A stretch of DNA of 9,349 nucleotides from Asaia bogorensis. Lineage in GTDB: Bacteria > Pseudomonadota > Alphaproteobacteria > Acetobacterales > Acetobacteraceae. How positions within the stretch are numbered: the stretch's first letter is position 1; every line of letters starts with the position of its first letter. Below are positions 1 to 6,468 of this stretch, in pieces. The notes beneath the pieces were generated by a model, which saw only the letters and a program-made list of their open reading frames with translations, was not told where the DNA came from and did no database searches. A program made the translations under genes and the position numbers. The stretch covers positions 1-9,349 of the forward strand of contig CAMCEP010000096.1 in NCBI GenBank assembly GCA_945873675.1. The letters run 5' to 3'.

Positions 1-218
1 GCGCGATTGCGCCATAAATCCAGCAGACGCTTCACATCCGGCAAAGGAAAGCCAAGATCACGCGCATGGCGAATGAAGCGCAGCTCCGCGACATCTGCTT
101 GGGCATAGACGCGGTAGTGATTGGCGCCGCGCCCGGCGGAGATCAGCCCGATCGCCTCATAATGGCGGATCATCTTGGCCGAAATGCCAGATGCCCGGGC
201 AGCTTTACCGATATTCAT
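1..218 (-). CDS. MerR-family copper-responsive regulator (CueR/HmrR-like), 3' end outside window
   Basis: Only the first 72 codons are in the window. They encode a MerR-type winged-helix DNA-binding domain: MNIGKAARASGISAKMIRHY (residues 1-20), then EAIGLI, the wing with HYRVY, and a helical segment RFIRHARDLGFPLPDVKRLL leading to LDLWRNR. This run closely resembles HmrR/CueR regulators, which bind Cu(I) through a C-terminal Cys pair and activate copper-export genes by distorting promoters with long spacers. The Cys pair would lie beyond the window edge and cannot be checked. The ATG (218-216) overlaps the copA stop TGA (217-215) as ATGA, so translation is probably coupled to copA. Being downstream of copA on the same strand, it is presumably transcribed from the operator-bearing copA promoter. 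The family call is firm. Copper specificity rests on the sequence resemblance and on the neighbouring copper ATPase. Confidence 0.9.
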   Translation of the reverse strand, partial: MNIGKAARASGISAKMIRHYEAIGLISAGRGANHYRVYAQADVAELRFIRHARDLGFPLPDVKRLLDLWRNR

Positions 219-2602
219 GGCCGGGGCCGCCAGCGCGAAAGCAGCAGCGCATTGGTCAGCACACTCACGCTGGAAGCCGCCATCGCCGCGCCGGCAATCG
301 GCGGAGACAGCAAGCCAAGCGCCGCAAGCGGCACGCCGAGCAGATTATAGCCAAAGGCCCAGAACAGATTCTGCCTGATCTTGCGCAAGGTCAGGCGGGT
401 AATCTCCAAAGCCGCCGGCACCAGCGCAGGATCGCCGCGCAATAAGGTGATGCCTGCCGATTGAATGGCGATATCCGTCCCCGTACCCATCGCAATACCA
501 AGATCAGCCTTGGCGAGTGCCGGCGCGTCATTGACGCCATCACCAACCATCGCGACAGCTTCCCCCGCTTCCTGCCAGGCGGCGATGCGCGCTGCCTTGC
601 CATCGGGCAAAACCTCGGCAGCCACATCGGTAATGCCCAGCGGCGTGGCGACGGCAAGGGCAGCCGCGCGCTGATCCCCGCTGATCATGGCGGGCTTCAA
701 GCCAAGCGCGGCAAGCCCGGCCACGGCGGCGGCGGCGCCCGCGCGCGGCGCATCTTCAAACAGGAATAGCGCGCGGGCTTCGTTGCCTTCGATCAGCCAA
801 GATAGACTTTGCCCCGCCGCTTCACCTGCGGCTGCGGCATCGGCCAGGGCACCGCGGCCCCCGCCCGCTTCCTGCAATAATCTGGAACTGCCGAGCGCAT
901 AGCGCCGCCCGCCAACCACACCTTCCACGCCGCGCCCAGGCAGGGCACGAAAATCCTCAGCGGGCGGCACGGCGCCGGCTTCGTGCAGCACCGCCTGCGC
1001 CAAGGGATGTTCACTACCCGCTTGCAGCGCGGCGGCAATACTCAAGGCTTCTTCGCGCGCAAAGCCGGATGCGGGATGCAAGGCAGCCAGGCGCGGCTTG
1101 CCCTCCGTCAATGTGCCGGTCTTGTCGAAAGCAACCAAAGTGATGCGCCCGGCACGTTCAATCGCATCCGCATCACGCAGCAAAATACCGGCCCGCGCAG
1201 CCGCCCCGGTGCCCGCCATGATGGCCGCGGGCGTCGCAAGCCCAAGCGCGCAGGGGCAGGCAATCACCAGCACGGAAACGGCATGGATCAGCGCGGCTTC
1301 GAAACCCACGCCAGCCAGCAGCCAGCCCGCCAATGTCGTCAGCGCCACGCCCAGCACCACGGGCACGAACACCGCGCTCACGCGGTCCACCAGCTTTTGC
1401 ACCGGCGCTCGAGACGCCTGCGCCGCTGCCACCAACTGCGCCACTCGGGCAAGCGTGGTGTCACCACCCACCGCTTGCGCCTCGATCACGAGCCGCCCAT
1501 CCAAAGCCATGGTGCCGGTTGAAACTTTTGTGCCTTCTTCCTTTTCCACTGCGCGGCTCTCGCCGGTCAGCGCGCTTTCATCAACGCCGGACCGGCCTTC
1601 ACGCACCAACCCATCCACGGGAATGCGCTCGCCCGGGCGCACCACCACAAGATCACCAATGGTAAGCAAGGCAGCTGGCACATCGCGTTCCTCGCCCGCT
1701 TCCAACCGCCGCGCCCGACGCGGGCTGAGGTCCAGCAAGGCGCGGATCGCGGCCCCGGTGGCGCGCTTGGCGCGGGCTTCCAAATATTTGCCGAGCAAGA
1801 CAAAGAAAATCACCACCGCTGCAGCTTCGAAATAAAGATGCGGCGTGCCGTGATGCGCCGGCGCGGTCAGCAAAAGCCAGGTGGAAAGCGCCCAGGCAGC
1901 GCCGGTGCCAAGGGCCACCAGCACATCCATATTGCCAGTGCCGGCACGAACCGCCGCGAAGCCCGCGCGCCAGAACCGCGCACCCAACCAAAACTCCACA
2001 AAACTCGCCAGGCCAAATTGCACCCAGCCGCTTGGCATCCAATCCTGCCCGAAACCCATACCGATCATGCCGATCAGAAAGGGCGCCGAGAAAAGCCCCG
2101 CCAGCACCACATCGCGCCGTTCACGCGCGAGCGCCCGGGCGGCGGCTTCTTCCCCTGCGTCTGTCGTGCTGCCGCGCAATTCATACCCAGCGGCTTCCAC
2201 CGCCGCGCGCAAAGCCGCTTCCGAGACCCCAGCAATGGCCCTGACATGCGCCTGTTCTGAAGCCGGGTTGACGCTGGCTTCCAGCACCCCAGGCACTGCG
2301 CGCAAAGCTGCCTCCACCCTGCCCGCGCAGGCCGCGCAACTCATGCCACCAATGGCAAGGTCAAAGCGCGCCTCGGTCACGCCGTAGCCGGCAGCTTCAA
2401 CCGCCTTTTTCAAGGCGATCACGCCGATGCCACCCAAAACCTCAGCGCGATCAGTGGCGGGGTTCACCTGAACCTCGACCACGCCCGGCACCTTACGGAG
2501 CGCGCGTTCCACCCGCCCAGCGCAGGCGGCGCAGGTCATGCCTTCAACGGGCAGGGAAAGGCGCGGTAGGGTTGCGGAGCCATCGGGCATGTTATCGTGC
2601 AT
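215..2602 (-). CDS. copA: Copper-exporting P1B-1-type ATPase CopA (two HMA domains)
   Basis: This 795-residue inner-membrane pump uses ATP to export Cu(I) from the cytoplasm. Two N-terminal heavy-metal-associated domains carry GMTCAAC (C24, C27) and GMSCAAC (C89, C92). The actuator loop has TGES (346-349). The membrane metal site is CPC (449-451) in ACPCALGLATP. The phosphorylated Asp is D493 in DKTGTLTEG, the nucleotide-domain HP is at 532-533 (SEHPLA), and the hinge is GDGVNDAP (687-694). Late membrane segments contain YN (752-753) and MAASS (774-778). The set CPC, YN, MxxSS is the P1B-1 signature for Cu(I), not Zn/Cd. Length and domain order are normal. The first ATG (2602) has AGGAAG six bases upstream. 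A second ATG (2590, residue 5) is possible because the predicted promoter -10 overlaps the first. The stop overlaps the start of the MerR regulator gene. Confidence 0.97.
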   Translation of the reverse strand: MHDNMPDGSATLPRLSLPVEGMTCAACAGRVERALRKVPGVVEVQVNPATDRAEVLGGIGVIALKKAVEAAGYGVTEARFDLAIGGMSCAACAGRVEAALRAVPGVLEASVNPASEQAHVRAIAGVSEAALRAAVEAAGYELRGSTTDAGEEAAARALARERRDVVLAGLFSAPFLIGMIGMGFGQDWMPSGWVQFGLASFVEFWLGARFWRAGFAAVRAGTGNMDVLVALGTGAAWALSTWLLLTAPAHHGTPHLYFEAAAVVIFFVLLGKYLEARAKRATGAAIRALLDLSPRRARRLEAGEERDVPAALLTIGDLVVVRPGERIPVDGLVREGRSGVDESALTGESRAVEKEEGTKVSTGTMALDGRLVIEAQAVGGDTTLARVAQLVAAAQASRAPVQKLVDRVSAVFVPVVLGVALTTLAGWLLAGVGFEAALIHAVSVLVIACPCALGLATPAAIMAGTGAAARAGILLRDADAIERAGRITLVAFDKTGTLTEGKPRLAALHPASGFAREEALSIAAALQAGSEHPLAQAVLHEAGAVPPAEDFRALPGRGVEGVVGGRRYALGSSRLLQEAGGGRGALADAAAAGEAAGQSLSWLIEGNEARALFLFEDAPRAGAAAAVAGLAALGLKPAMISGDQRAAALAVATPLGITDVAAEVLPDGKAARIAAWQEAGEAVAMVGDGVNDAPALAKADLGIAMGTGTDIAIQSAGITLLRGDPALVPAALEITRLTLRKIRQNLFWAFGYNLLGVPLAALGLLSPPIAGAAMAASSVSVLTNALLLSRWRPRP

Positions 2603-2632
2603 CTGGCGCTTCCTATTATGGGAAGGTCAAGC
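2603..2632 (-). promoter_or_regulatory. CueR/HmrR-type operator-promoter for copA
   Basis: Read on the minus strand, TTGACC (2630-2625) is followed at once by TTCCCATAATAGGAAG. The segment CTTCCCATAATAGGAAG (2625-2609) is an imperfect palindrome about a central A, with one mismatched pair. This is the arrangement known for CueR/HmrR-controlled promoters, where the dyad lies between a TTGACC -35 and a -10 spaced 19-20 bp away. A 19-bp spacer would place the -10 at 2605-2600 (CAGATG), a poor match that overlaps the copA ATG. The GGAAG arm also serves as the apparent Shine-Dalgarno of copA. The operator identity is well supported by position and pattern. The exact -10 is not. Confidence 0.75.
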
Positions 2633-2640
2633 CTTAGGCG

Positions 2641-2680
2641 ATTGACGAAAGCGTCAGGGATGCCGAGATAAAACCAATCC
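2641..2680 (+). promoter_or_regulatory. Possible promoter and small inverted repeat ahead of the serine protease gene
   Basis: TTGACG (2642-2647) matches five of six -35 consensus bases. GATAAA (2667-2672) is a weak -10 at a 19-bp spacing, longer than optimal. The -35 overlaps a small inverted repeat, TGACG (2643-2647) AAAG CGTCA (2652-2656), which could be an operator or chance. No convincing Shine-Dalgarno precedes the ATG at 2681. If this promoter is used, the transcript would start close to the start codon. This is pattern matching only. Confidence 0.3.
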
Positions 2681-3706
2681 ATGCGCGCCCTATTCCTTGC
2701 CCTTTCGCTTTTGATCCTGCCCAGCCTCCCAGCGCTCGCGCAGACGGAGCCAGTGCGCATTTTGAACCAGACGGAACTCTCGGCGCATTCCTTTTTCGCG
2801 GTCCAAACGGGGCGGCAGGATTGGGGGGCCAATCTGCTGACGCGCGGACCGCTTCAGCCTGGCGCTGAGTTGAGGCTTCGCCCGGCACAAAATTCGGGTT
2901 GCCGCTTTGACCTTCGCATGGTGCTCAGCGATGGGCGGGAGATCATCAATCGCGGCCATGATGTTTGCGCCGAAAAAATCGTGGCGATGCAAACGCCCCT
3001 CCCTCGCCCGCCTGGTGCCGCGGCACCCGCGCCTACCCCCACCCCCGGCGCACCGCCGCCAGCAACAGGCCGCGGGCGCGCTTCCACCGGCACGGGCTTT
3101 GTCGTGGCGCGCGACCGGGTACTGACCAACCATCACGTGATTGATGGCTGCAATGCGATTACCGTCCGCACCGCCAATGGCCGCACCCTGCCCGCCACCA
3201 TGCCGGCGCGCGTTGATGTGCAGCGCGATTTGGCGCTGCTTGCCGTGCCGAATGATCCCGGCCCAATTCTGGCCTTTCGTGCCAATCCAGTGCGGCGGGG
3301 TGAGAGTGTTGTCACCTATGGCTTCCCGCTAGCTGGGCTGCTTGCGGCGGGGCCAACCCTGACCACGGGGGAGGTCAGCGCTCTCGCGGGTCTTGCCAAT
3401 AATGAACAGCATTTCCAGATCAGCGCACCCGTGCAGCAGGGCAATTCTGGCGGGCCTTTGCTTGACCGTCAGGGCAATGTGATGGGCGTGATTGTTTCAA
3501 AGCTGAATGCGCAGCGCATCGCGCAGCGCACCGGCGATATTCCGCAAAATGTGAATTTCGCCGTGAAGGGCACGGAAGCTTTGGGCTTCCTCCGCCGCGC
3601 AGGCGTGGAACCAACGCTACGCGAAAGCGCGCCCACGGAGTTAAGCGCGGCCGAGGTGGGGGAACGTGCCCACCCGAGCACAGTTTTCATTCGCTGCGAG
3701 AAATAG
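2681..3706 (+). CDS. Exported trypsin-like serine protease with N-terminal cysteine-containing module
   Basis: 341 residues. Residues 1-20 form a Sec signal peptide (MRALFLALSLLILPSLPALA, cleavage probably ALA|Q), which fixes the start and places the protein in the periplasm or outside the cell. Residues 24-102 form a small module with C74 and C96 in a DLRMVLSDGREI...DVC context, resembling a short domain of uncharacterised exported alphaproteobacterial proteins; C74-C96 could form a disulfide. A Pro/Ala/Thr-rich linker (106-128) leads to an HtrA/trypsin-like domain: TGTGFVV, TNHHVI (catalytic H152), RDLALL (D183) and GNSGGPL (S256), with oxyanion-loop spacing as in S1C-type proteases. There is no PDZ domain after the catalytic domain, so it is not a classical DegP/DegQ. 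The protein ends STVFIRCEK. It diverges from copA across 78 bp and converges on the methyltransferase gene with a 9-bp gap. Its substrate is unknown. Confidence 0.9.
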   Translation: MRALFLALSLLILPSLPALAQTEPVRILNQTELSAHSFFAVQTGRQDWGANLLTRGPLQPGAELRLRPAQNSGCRFDLRMVLSDGREIINRGHDVCAEKIVAMQTPLPRPPGAAAPAPTPTPGAPPPATGRGRASTGTGFVVARDRVLTNHHVIDGCNAITVRTANGRTLPATMPARVDVQRDLALLAVPNDPGPILAFRANPVRRGESVVTYGFPLAGLLAAGPTLTTGEVSALAGLANNEQHFQISAPVQQGNSGGPLLDRQGNVMGVIVSKLNAQRIAQRTGDIPQNVNFAVKGTEALGFLRRAGVEPTLRESAPTELSAAEVGERAHPSTVFIRCEK

Positions 3707-3715
3707 TGGCGTATT

Positions 3716-4381
3716 CTATGCGGGCCGACGCAGCGCGATATCGTACAGCGCCTCACCTTCCAGGCAGAAAAACGCCACCGGCCAGCCGCTGGCGGCGGCG
3801 AATTCGCACACCGCCTGATGCACGCCAAGCACGCCAAAGCCAGGGCGGATGATGCGTGCGAAATCATTGAAAATCAGATAGCCGCCCGGCTTCACCTTGG
3901 GCGCGGCAGCCGCAGCATCGGCGCGCACCGCCTGATAGCCGTGATCAGCATCCACGTAGATCATGTCGAAACTGGCATCAGCACTGGATTGCAGGAAGGG
4001 AACCGACAAGCCCTCATGCTGTTCAACGCGCGGGTCCGCCAGCACATCGGCGCGGCACAGGCTGAAGGTGATATCGGCCAGATGCAGCTTTTCCGGCGCC
4101 ATGATGTCCAGGATGGCGCGGGCAAAACCGCCTTGATAAGTCCCCACTTCCGCAACCACGCCGCCCTGCGGGATCCGGCGCAGCATTTCAATGCGGTTGG
4201 TGAGCAATTGGCAGCCTTCAAGCTGCGCCTGTGGTATCTGCGGCGCTGGGGGCGGCGCCGGCTGCATTGCAAGCCGCCCAAGCCGCCAATACTTCTTCGC
4301 GCCCTCAGGCAGGGCGCGGCGCAAAGCCAATTCCAGCCGGTAGAAATGGTTCCCAGTCACAAGACGCCCCCCGCCACCCAA
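3716..4381 (-). CDS. Class I SAM-dependent methyltransferase (Methyltransf_24-like), substrate unknown
   Basis: 221 residues from the longest reading (TTG at 4381). SAM-binding motif I is AEVGTYQGGFA (77-87). It is followed by HLADITFS near the motif II acidic residue, then DMIYVDADHGY (129-139) and VKPGGYLIFNDF (153-164), the pattern of small Rossmann-fold methyltransferases in the Methyltransf_24 group. No signal peptide or membrane segment is seen. The first 50 or so residues are basic and Pro-rich and lie outside the fold. The start is uncertain: the TTG lacks a Shine-Dalgarno; GTG at 4360 (residue 8) follows a G-rich stretch; an ATG at 4397 with GGGGTGA upstream is out of frame by one base across a six-G run (4372-4367). 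It lies 50 bp downstream of fliI on the same strand and may be co-transcribed. Substrate and pathway cannot be told from the sequence. Confidence 0.85.
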   Translation of the reverse strand: MGGGGRLVTGNHFYRLELALRRALPEGAKKYWRLGRLAMQPAPPPAPQIPQAQLEGCQLLTNRIEMLRRIPQGGVVAEVGTYQGGFARAILDIMAPEKLHLADITFSLCRADVLADPRVEQHEGLSVPFLQSSADASFDMIYVDADHGYQAVRADAAAAAPKVKPGGYLIFNDFARIIRPGFGVLGVHQAVCEFAAASGWPVAFFCLEGEALYDIALRRPA

Positions 4382-4431
4382 GGCAGGCGTTTGGCATAAT
4401 CACCCCAACCCGTCGAGGGAGACCAGCAGCC
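4382..4431 (-). other. Short gap between fliI and the methyltransferase gene
   Basis: Fifty bases without a clear gene. Read on the minus strand it holds GGGGTGATT directly before an ATG (4397). That ATG opens a frame of about 30 codons which runs into the methyltransferase gene out of phase. I see no stem-loop followed by a T-run, so no terminator separates the two genes and read-through from fliI is plausible. Confidence 0.4.
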
Positions 4432-5760
4432 TCAAGCCCCGTCTATCGCCTCAGCCAGGGCCGCGAAGGATTGCTCAACTGGCGAAATCTCGCCCTTGCG
4501 TTGGCGCAGCACCGCCTCAATCCGCGGCGCCAGCTTCACCGCTGCATCCGCTTCAGGATCATGCCCGGCGCGATAGGCGCCAAGGCGCACCAGATCCTTG
4601 ATCTCGCCATAGGTGGACAGAAGGCGCTTTGCCTCCACCACCAATTGCCATTCATCTTCTTCCAAAACCCCCGGCATGCTGCGCGATACGGAGCGCAGCA
4701 CATCCACCGGCGGGTAGCGCCCGGCTTCCGCAATGGCGCGGTCCAAAACCACATGCCCATCCAGAATGCCGCGCACCGCATCGGCCACGGGTTCATCATG
4801 GTCATCGCCTTCCACCAGCACGGTGAACAGCGCGGTAATCGCCCCTGGAGAATCATCCGGCCCCGGCCCGGCACGTTCCAAAAGCCGCGGCAATTCAGTG
4901 AAGACCGAAGGCGGATAGCCACGCGTGGCCGGAGGCTCCCCTACCGCCAGCCCAATTTCGCGCAGCGCCAAGGCAAAACGCGTCACGCTATCCATCAGCA
5001 GCAGTACCTGCCGACCCTGATCACGGAAATGTTCAGCGACCGTCATGGCGGCATAGGCGGCTTCGCGCCTGAGCGGTGCGGCACTATCCGATGTGGCGCA
5101 GACCACAACGCTGCGCGCAAGGCCTTCAGGCCCTAGATCATCTTCGATGAATTCGCGTAATTCGCGGCCGCGTTCGCCCACCAGCGCAAAGACAATGACA
5201 TCGGCCGCCAACCCGCCCGCCAGCATGGCCATGAGGGTGGATTTGCCCACGCCGGAAGCCGCGAAAAGCCCAAGCCTTTGCCCGCGCCTGACTGGCGTGA
5301 ACAGATCAAGCACCCGCACGCCCAAAGGCAGGCGCACCCCAAGCCGCGCGCGCTGCCCCGCCGCCGGCGCCGGCGCATGGGTTGGGCGTTGAATGGCACC
5401 TGGTGCCGGCATGGGTCCGCCATCCAAGGGCCTTCCCATCGGGTCCAGCACGCGCCCAAGCCAGGAATCGGAAACCGGCAGTGCCGGGCGCGGCGCCAGC
5501 GTGGCGCGCATGCCAGACGTAAGGCCAGTGAGCGGCCCAAGCGCAATGGCCTGCGCCTTGCCATCCCGAAAGCCCGCGATTTCCGCCATGACCGGCGCGC
5601 CAGTGGGCGCGGTGATCGCGACCCGGTCCCCAATCGCGGCAAGCGGGCCGAAGCCTTCCAACGTAATCGTCAGCCCGGTGATGGCATTGACGCGCCCATG
5701 AACCCGCTCGCGCGGCAGGGCGCCCAGGGCAGCGGCGGTAGCGTGGAAATCAGGCAACAT
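4432..5760 (-). CDS. fliI: Flagellar-type export ATPase FliI
   Basis: 442 residues from ATG 5760, normal for FliI; a longer in-frame extension to 5853 begins with a basic stretch unlike the family and is less likely. FliI is the hexameric ATPase that drives unfolding and entry of flagellar substrates into the export gate. Seen in order: an N-terminal beta-barrel-like region (to about 95); LGRVLDPMGRPLDG (101-114); Walker A ASGVGKST (168-175); catalytic Glu in VGERGRE (E196); Walker B LLLMD (253-257); then GEPPATRGYPPSVFTELPRL and LVEGDDHDEPVADAVRGILD. The run VVLDRAIAEAGRYPPVDVLR is FliI-like; virulence type III ATPases usually read LSRKLA at the equivalent place. No fliH, fliJ, fliF or fliG lies nearby, so it is an orphan here. 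There is no strong Shine-Dalgarno. It diverges from trpG across 104 bp. Confidence 0.93.
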   Translation of the reverse strand: MLPDFHATAAALGALPRERVHGRVNAITGLTITLEGFGPLAAIGDRVAITAPTGAPVMAEIAGFRDGKAQAIALGPLTGLTSGMRATLAPRPALPVSDSWLGRVLDPMGRPLDGGPMPAPGAIQRPTHAPAPAAGQRARLGVRLPLGVRVLDLFTPVRRGQRLGLFAASGVGKSTLMAMLAGGLAADVIVFALVGERGRELREFIEDDLGPEGLARSVVVCATSDSAAPLRREAAYAAMTVAEHFRDQGRQVLLLMDSVTRFALALREIGLAVGEPPATRGYPPSVFTELPRLLERAGPGPDDSPGAITALFTVLVEGDDHDEPVADAVRGILDGHVVLDRAIAEAGRYPPVDVLRSVSRSMPGVLEEDEWQLVVEAKRLLSTYGEIKDLVRLGAYRAGHDPEADAAVKLAPRIEAVLRQRKGEISPVEQSFAALAEAIDGA

Positions 5761-5864
5761 TGGTCGCTTATAACATGAAATGGCGGCGAGCAGGTAAAGG
5801 CCCAACGAAGACGCCGATGCTTCCCGCTTGATTCTTCCGCCCCTTCGGCCCAAGGATCAGTGCC
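5761..5864. other. Divergent fliI-trpG intergenic region
   Basis: This 104-bp gap must hold the start signals for fliI (minus) and the trp operon (plus). For fliI, TTTACC (5798-5793) and TGTTAT (5775-5770) are 17 bp apart on the minus strand, each matching four of six consensus bases. On the plus strand I find no convincing -35/-10 pair for trpG. I see no Trp-rich leader peptide or attenuator-terminator stem pair; one short frame (5775-5831) has a single Trp codon and no ribosome binding site. Some trp promoter activity may therefore lie inside fliI. Confidence 0.4.
5852..5856 (+). promoter_or_regulatory. Ribosome binding site of trpG
   Basis: AAGGA lies eight bases before the ATG at 5865. 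It supports that ATG as the start and is the clearest Shine-Dalgarno in the operon. Confidence 0.75.
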
Positions 5865-6464
5865 ATGATCCTGCTGATCGACAATTATGACAGTTTCACC
5901 TTCAACCTTTTCCACTTCCTGGGCGATCTTGGCGCGCAGGTGGAGGTCAGGCGAAACGACGCCATAGACCCGCAAGGGGTACTGGCGATGAAGCCCGAAG
6001 CCGTGGTGCTCTCCCCCGGCCCCTGCACACCGAATGAGGCCGGCATTTGCCTGCCGCTTATCTCACTCGCCGCCGAGGTGAAGCTGCCGCTTTTGGGCGT
6101 GTGTTTGGGCCATCAGGCGATTGGTCAGGCCTTTGGCGGGCGCGTGATCCGCGCGCCGGAACCCGTGCATGGCAAGGTCTGGGATGTGCATCATGGGGGG
6201 ACGGATATCTTTGCCGGCCTGCCATCGCCTTTCGCCGCCACGCGCTATCATTCGCTGATCGTGGAACGTGACACCCTGCCCGAATGCCTCCGCCCCACCG
6301 CCTGGACGGAAGATGGCTTGATCATGGGCTTGGCACATCGCGAATTGCCGGTTTGGGGGGTGCAATTCCACCCGGAAAGCATCGCTTCCGCCCATGGCCA
6401 CGATATCTTGCGCAATTTCCTGAAGCTTGCCGGCGCCACCCAAGGCGCCGCCGTCCCGGCTTGA
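5865..6464 (+). CDS. trpG: Anthranilate synthase glutamine amidotransferase component
   Basis: 199 residues, the usual length of a stand-alone TrpG. It releases ammonia from glutamine for TrpE, which makes anthranilate from chorismate in the cytoplasm; the same subunit often also serves 4-amino-4-deoxychorismate synthase (PabA role). Seen: MILLIDNYDSFTFNL at the N-terminus, the oxyanion region LSPGPCTPNEAG, the nucleophile elbow GVCLGHQAIG (C80), and the remaining triad residues in VQFHPES (H169, E171). RYHSLIVE is also typical of the family. It is the first gene of the trpG-trpD-trpC-moaC-moeA run, four bases before trpD. trpE is not in the window, so the partner subunit must be encoded elsewhere. 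TrpG and PabA cannot be told apart by sequence alone, but the trpDC neighbours favour TrpG. Confidence 0.95.
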   Translation: MILLIDNYDSFTFNLFHFLGDLGAQVEVRRNDAIDPQGVLAMKPEAVVLSPGPCTPNEAGICLPLISLAAEVKLPLLGVCLGHQAIGQAFGGRVIRAPEPVHGKVWDVHHGGTDIFAGLPSPFAATRYHSLIVERDTLPECLRPTAWTEDGLIMGLAHRELPVWGVQFHPESIASAHGHDILRNFLKLAGATQGAAVPA

Positions 6465-6468
6465 GGCC

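Noticed and set aside
1098..1835. A 245-codon plus-strand open frame opposite copA
   Set aside because: The translation is low-complexity Ala/Ser/Pro/Arg-rich, lies fully opposite conserved ATPase motifs, and looks like a codon-bias shadow.
3700..3725. Bidirectional terminator between the convergent protease and methyltransferase genes
   Set aside because: Only a five-pair imperfect stem (GCGTA TTC TATGC, 3712-3724 region) with a wobble and no T-run is visible; too weak to call.
4231..5136. A 301-codon plus-strand open frame opposite fliI
   Set aside because: It has no family resemblance, is rich in Arg, His and Gln, and is antisense to the conserved FliI ATPase core.
5775..5831. Possible trp leader peptide (MKWRRAGKGPTKTPMLPA)
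   Set aside because: It has only one Trp codon, no ribosome binding site, and no following pair of competing stem-loops or T-run.
5761..5853. N-terminal extension of FliI by 31 residues
   Set aside because: The added residues are basic and unlike FliI, the family length fits ATG 5760, and the extension would consume most of the divergent promoter region.
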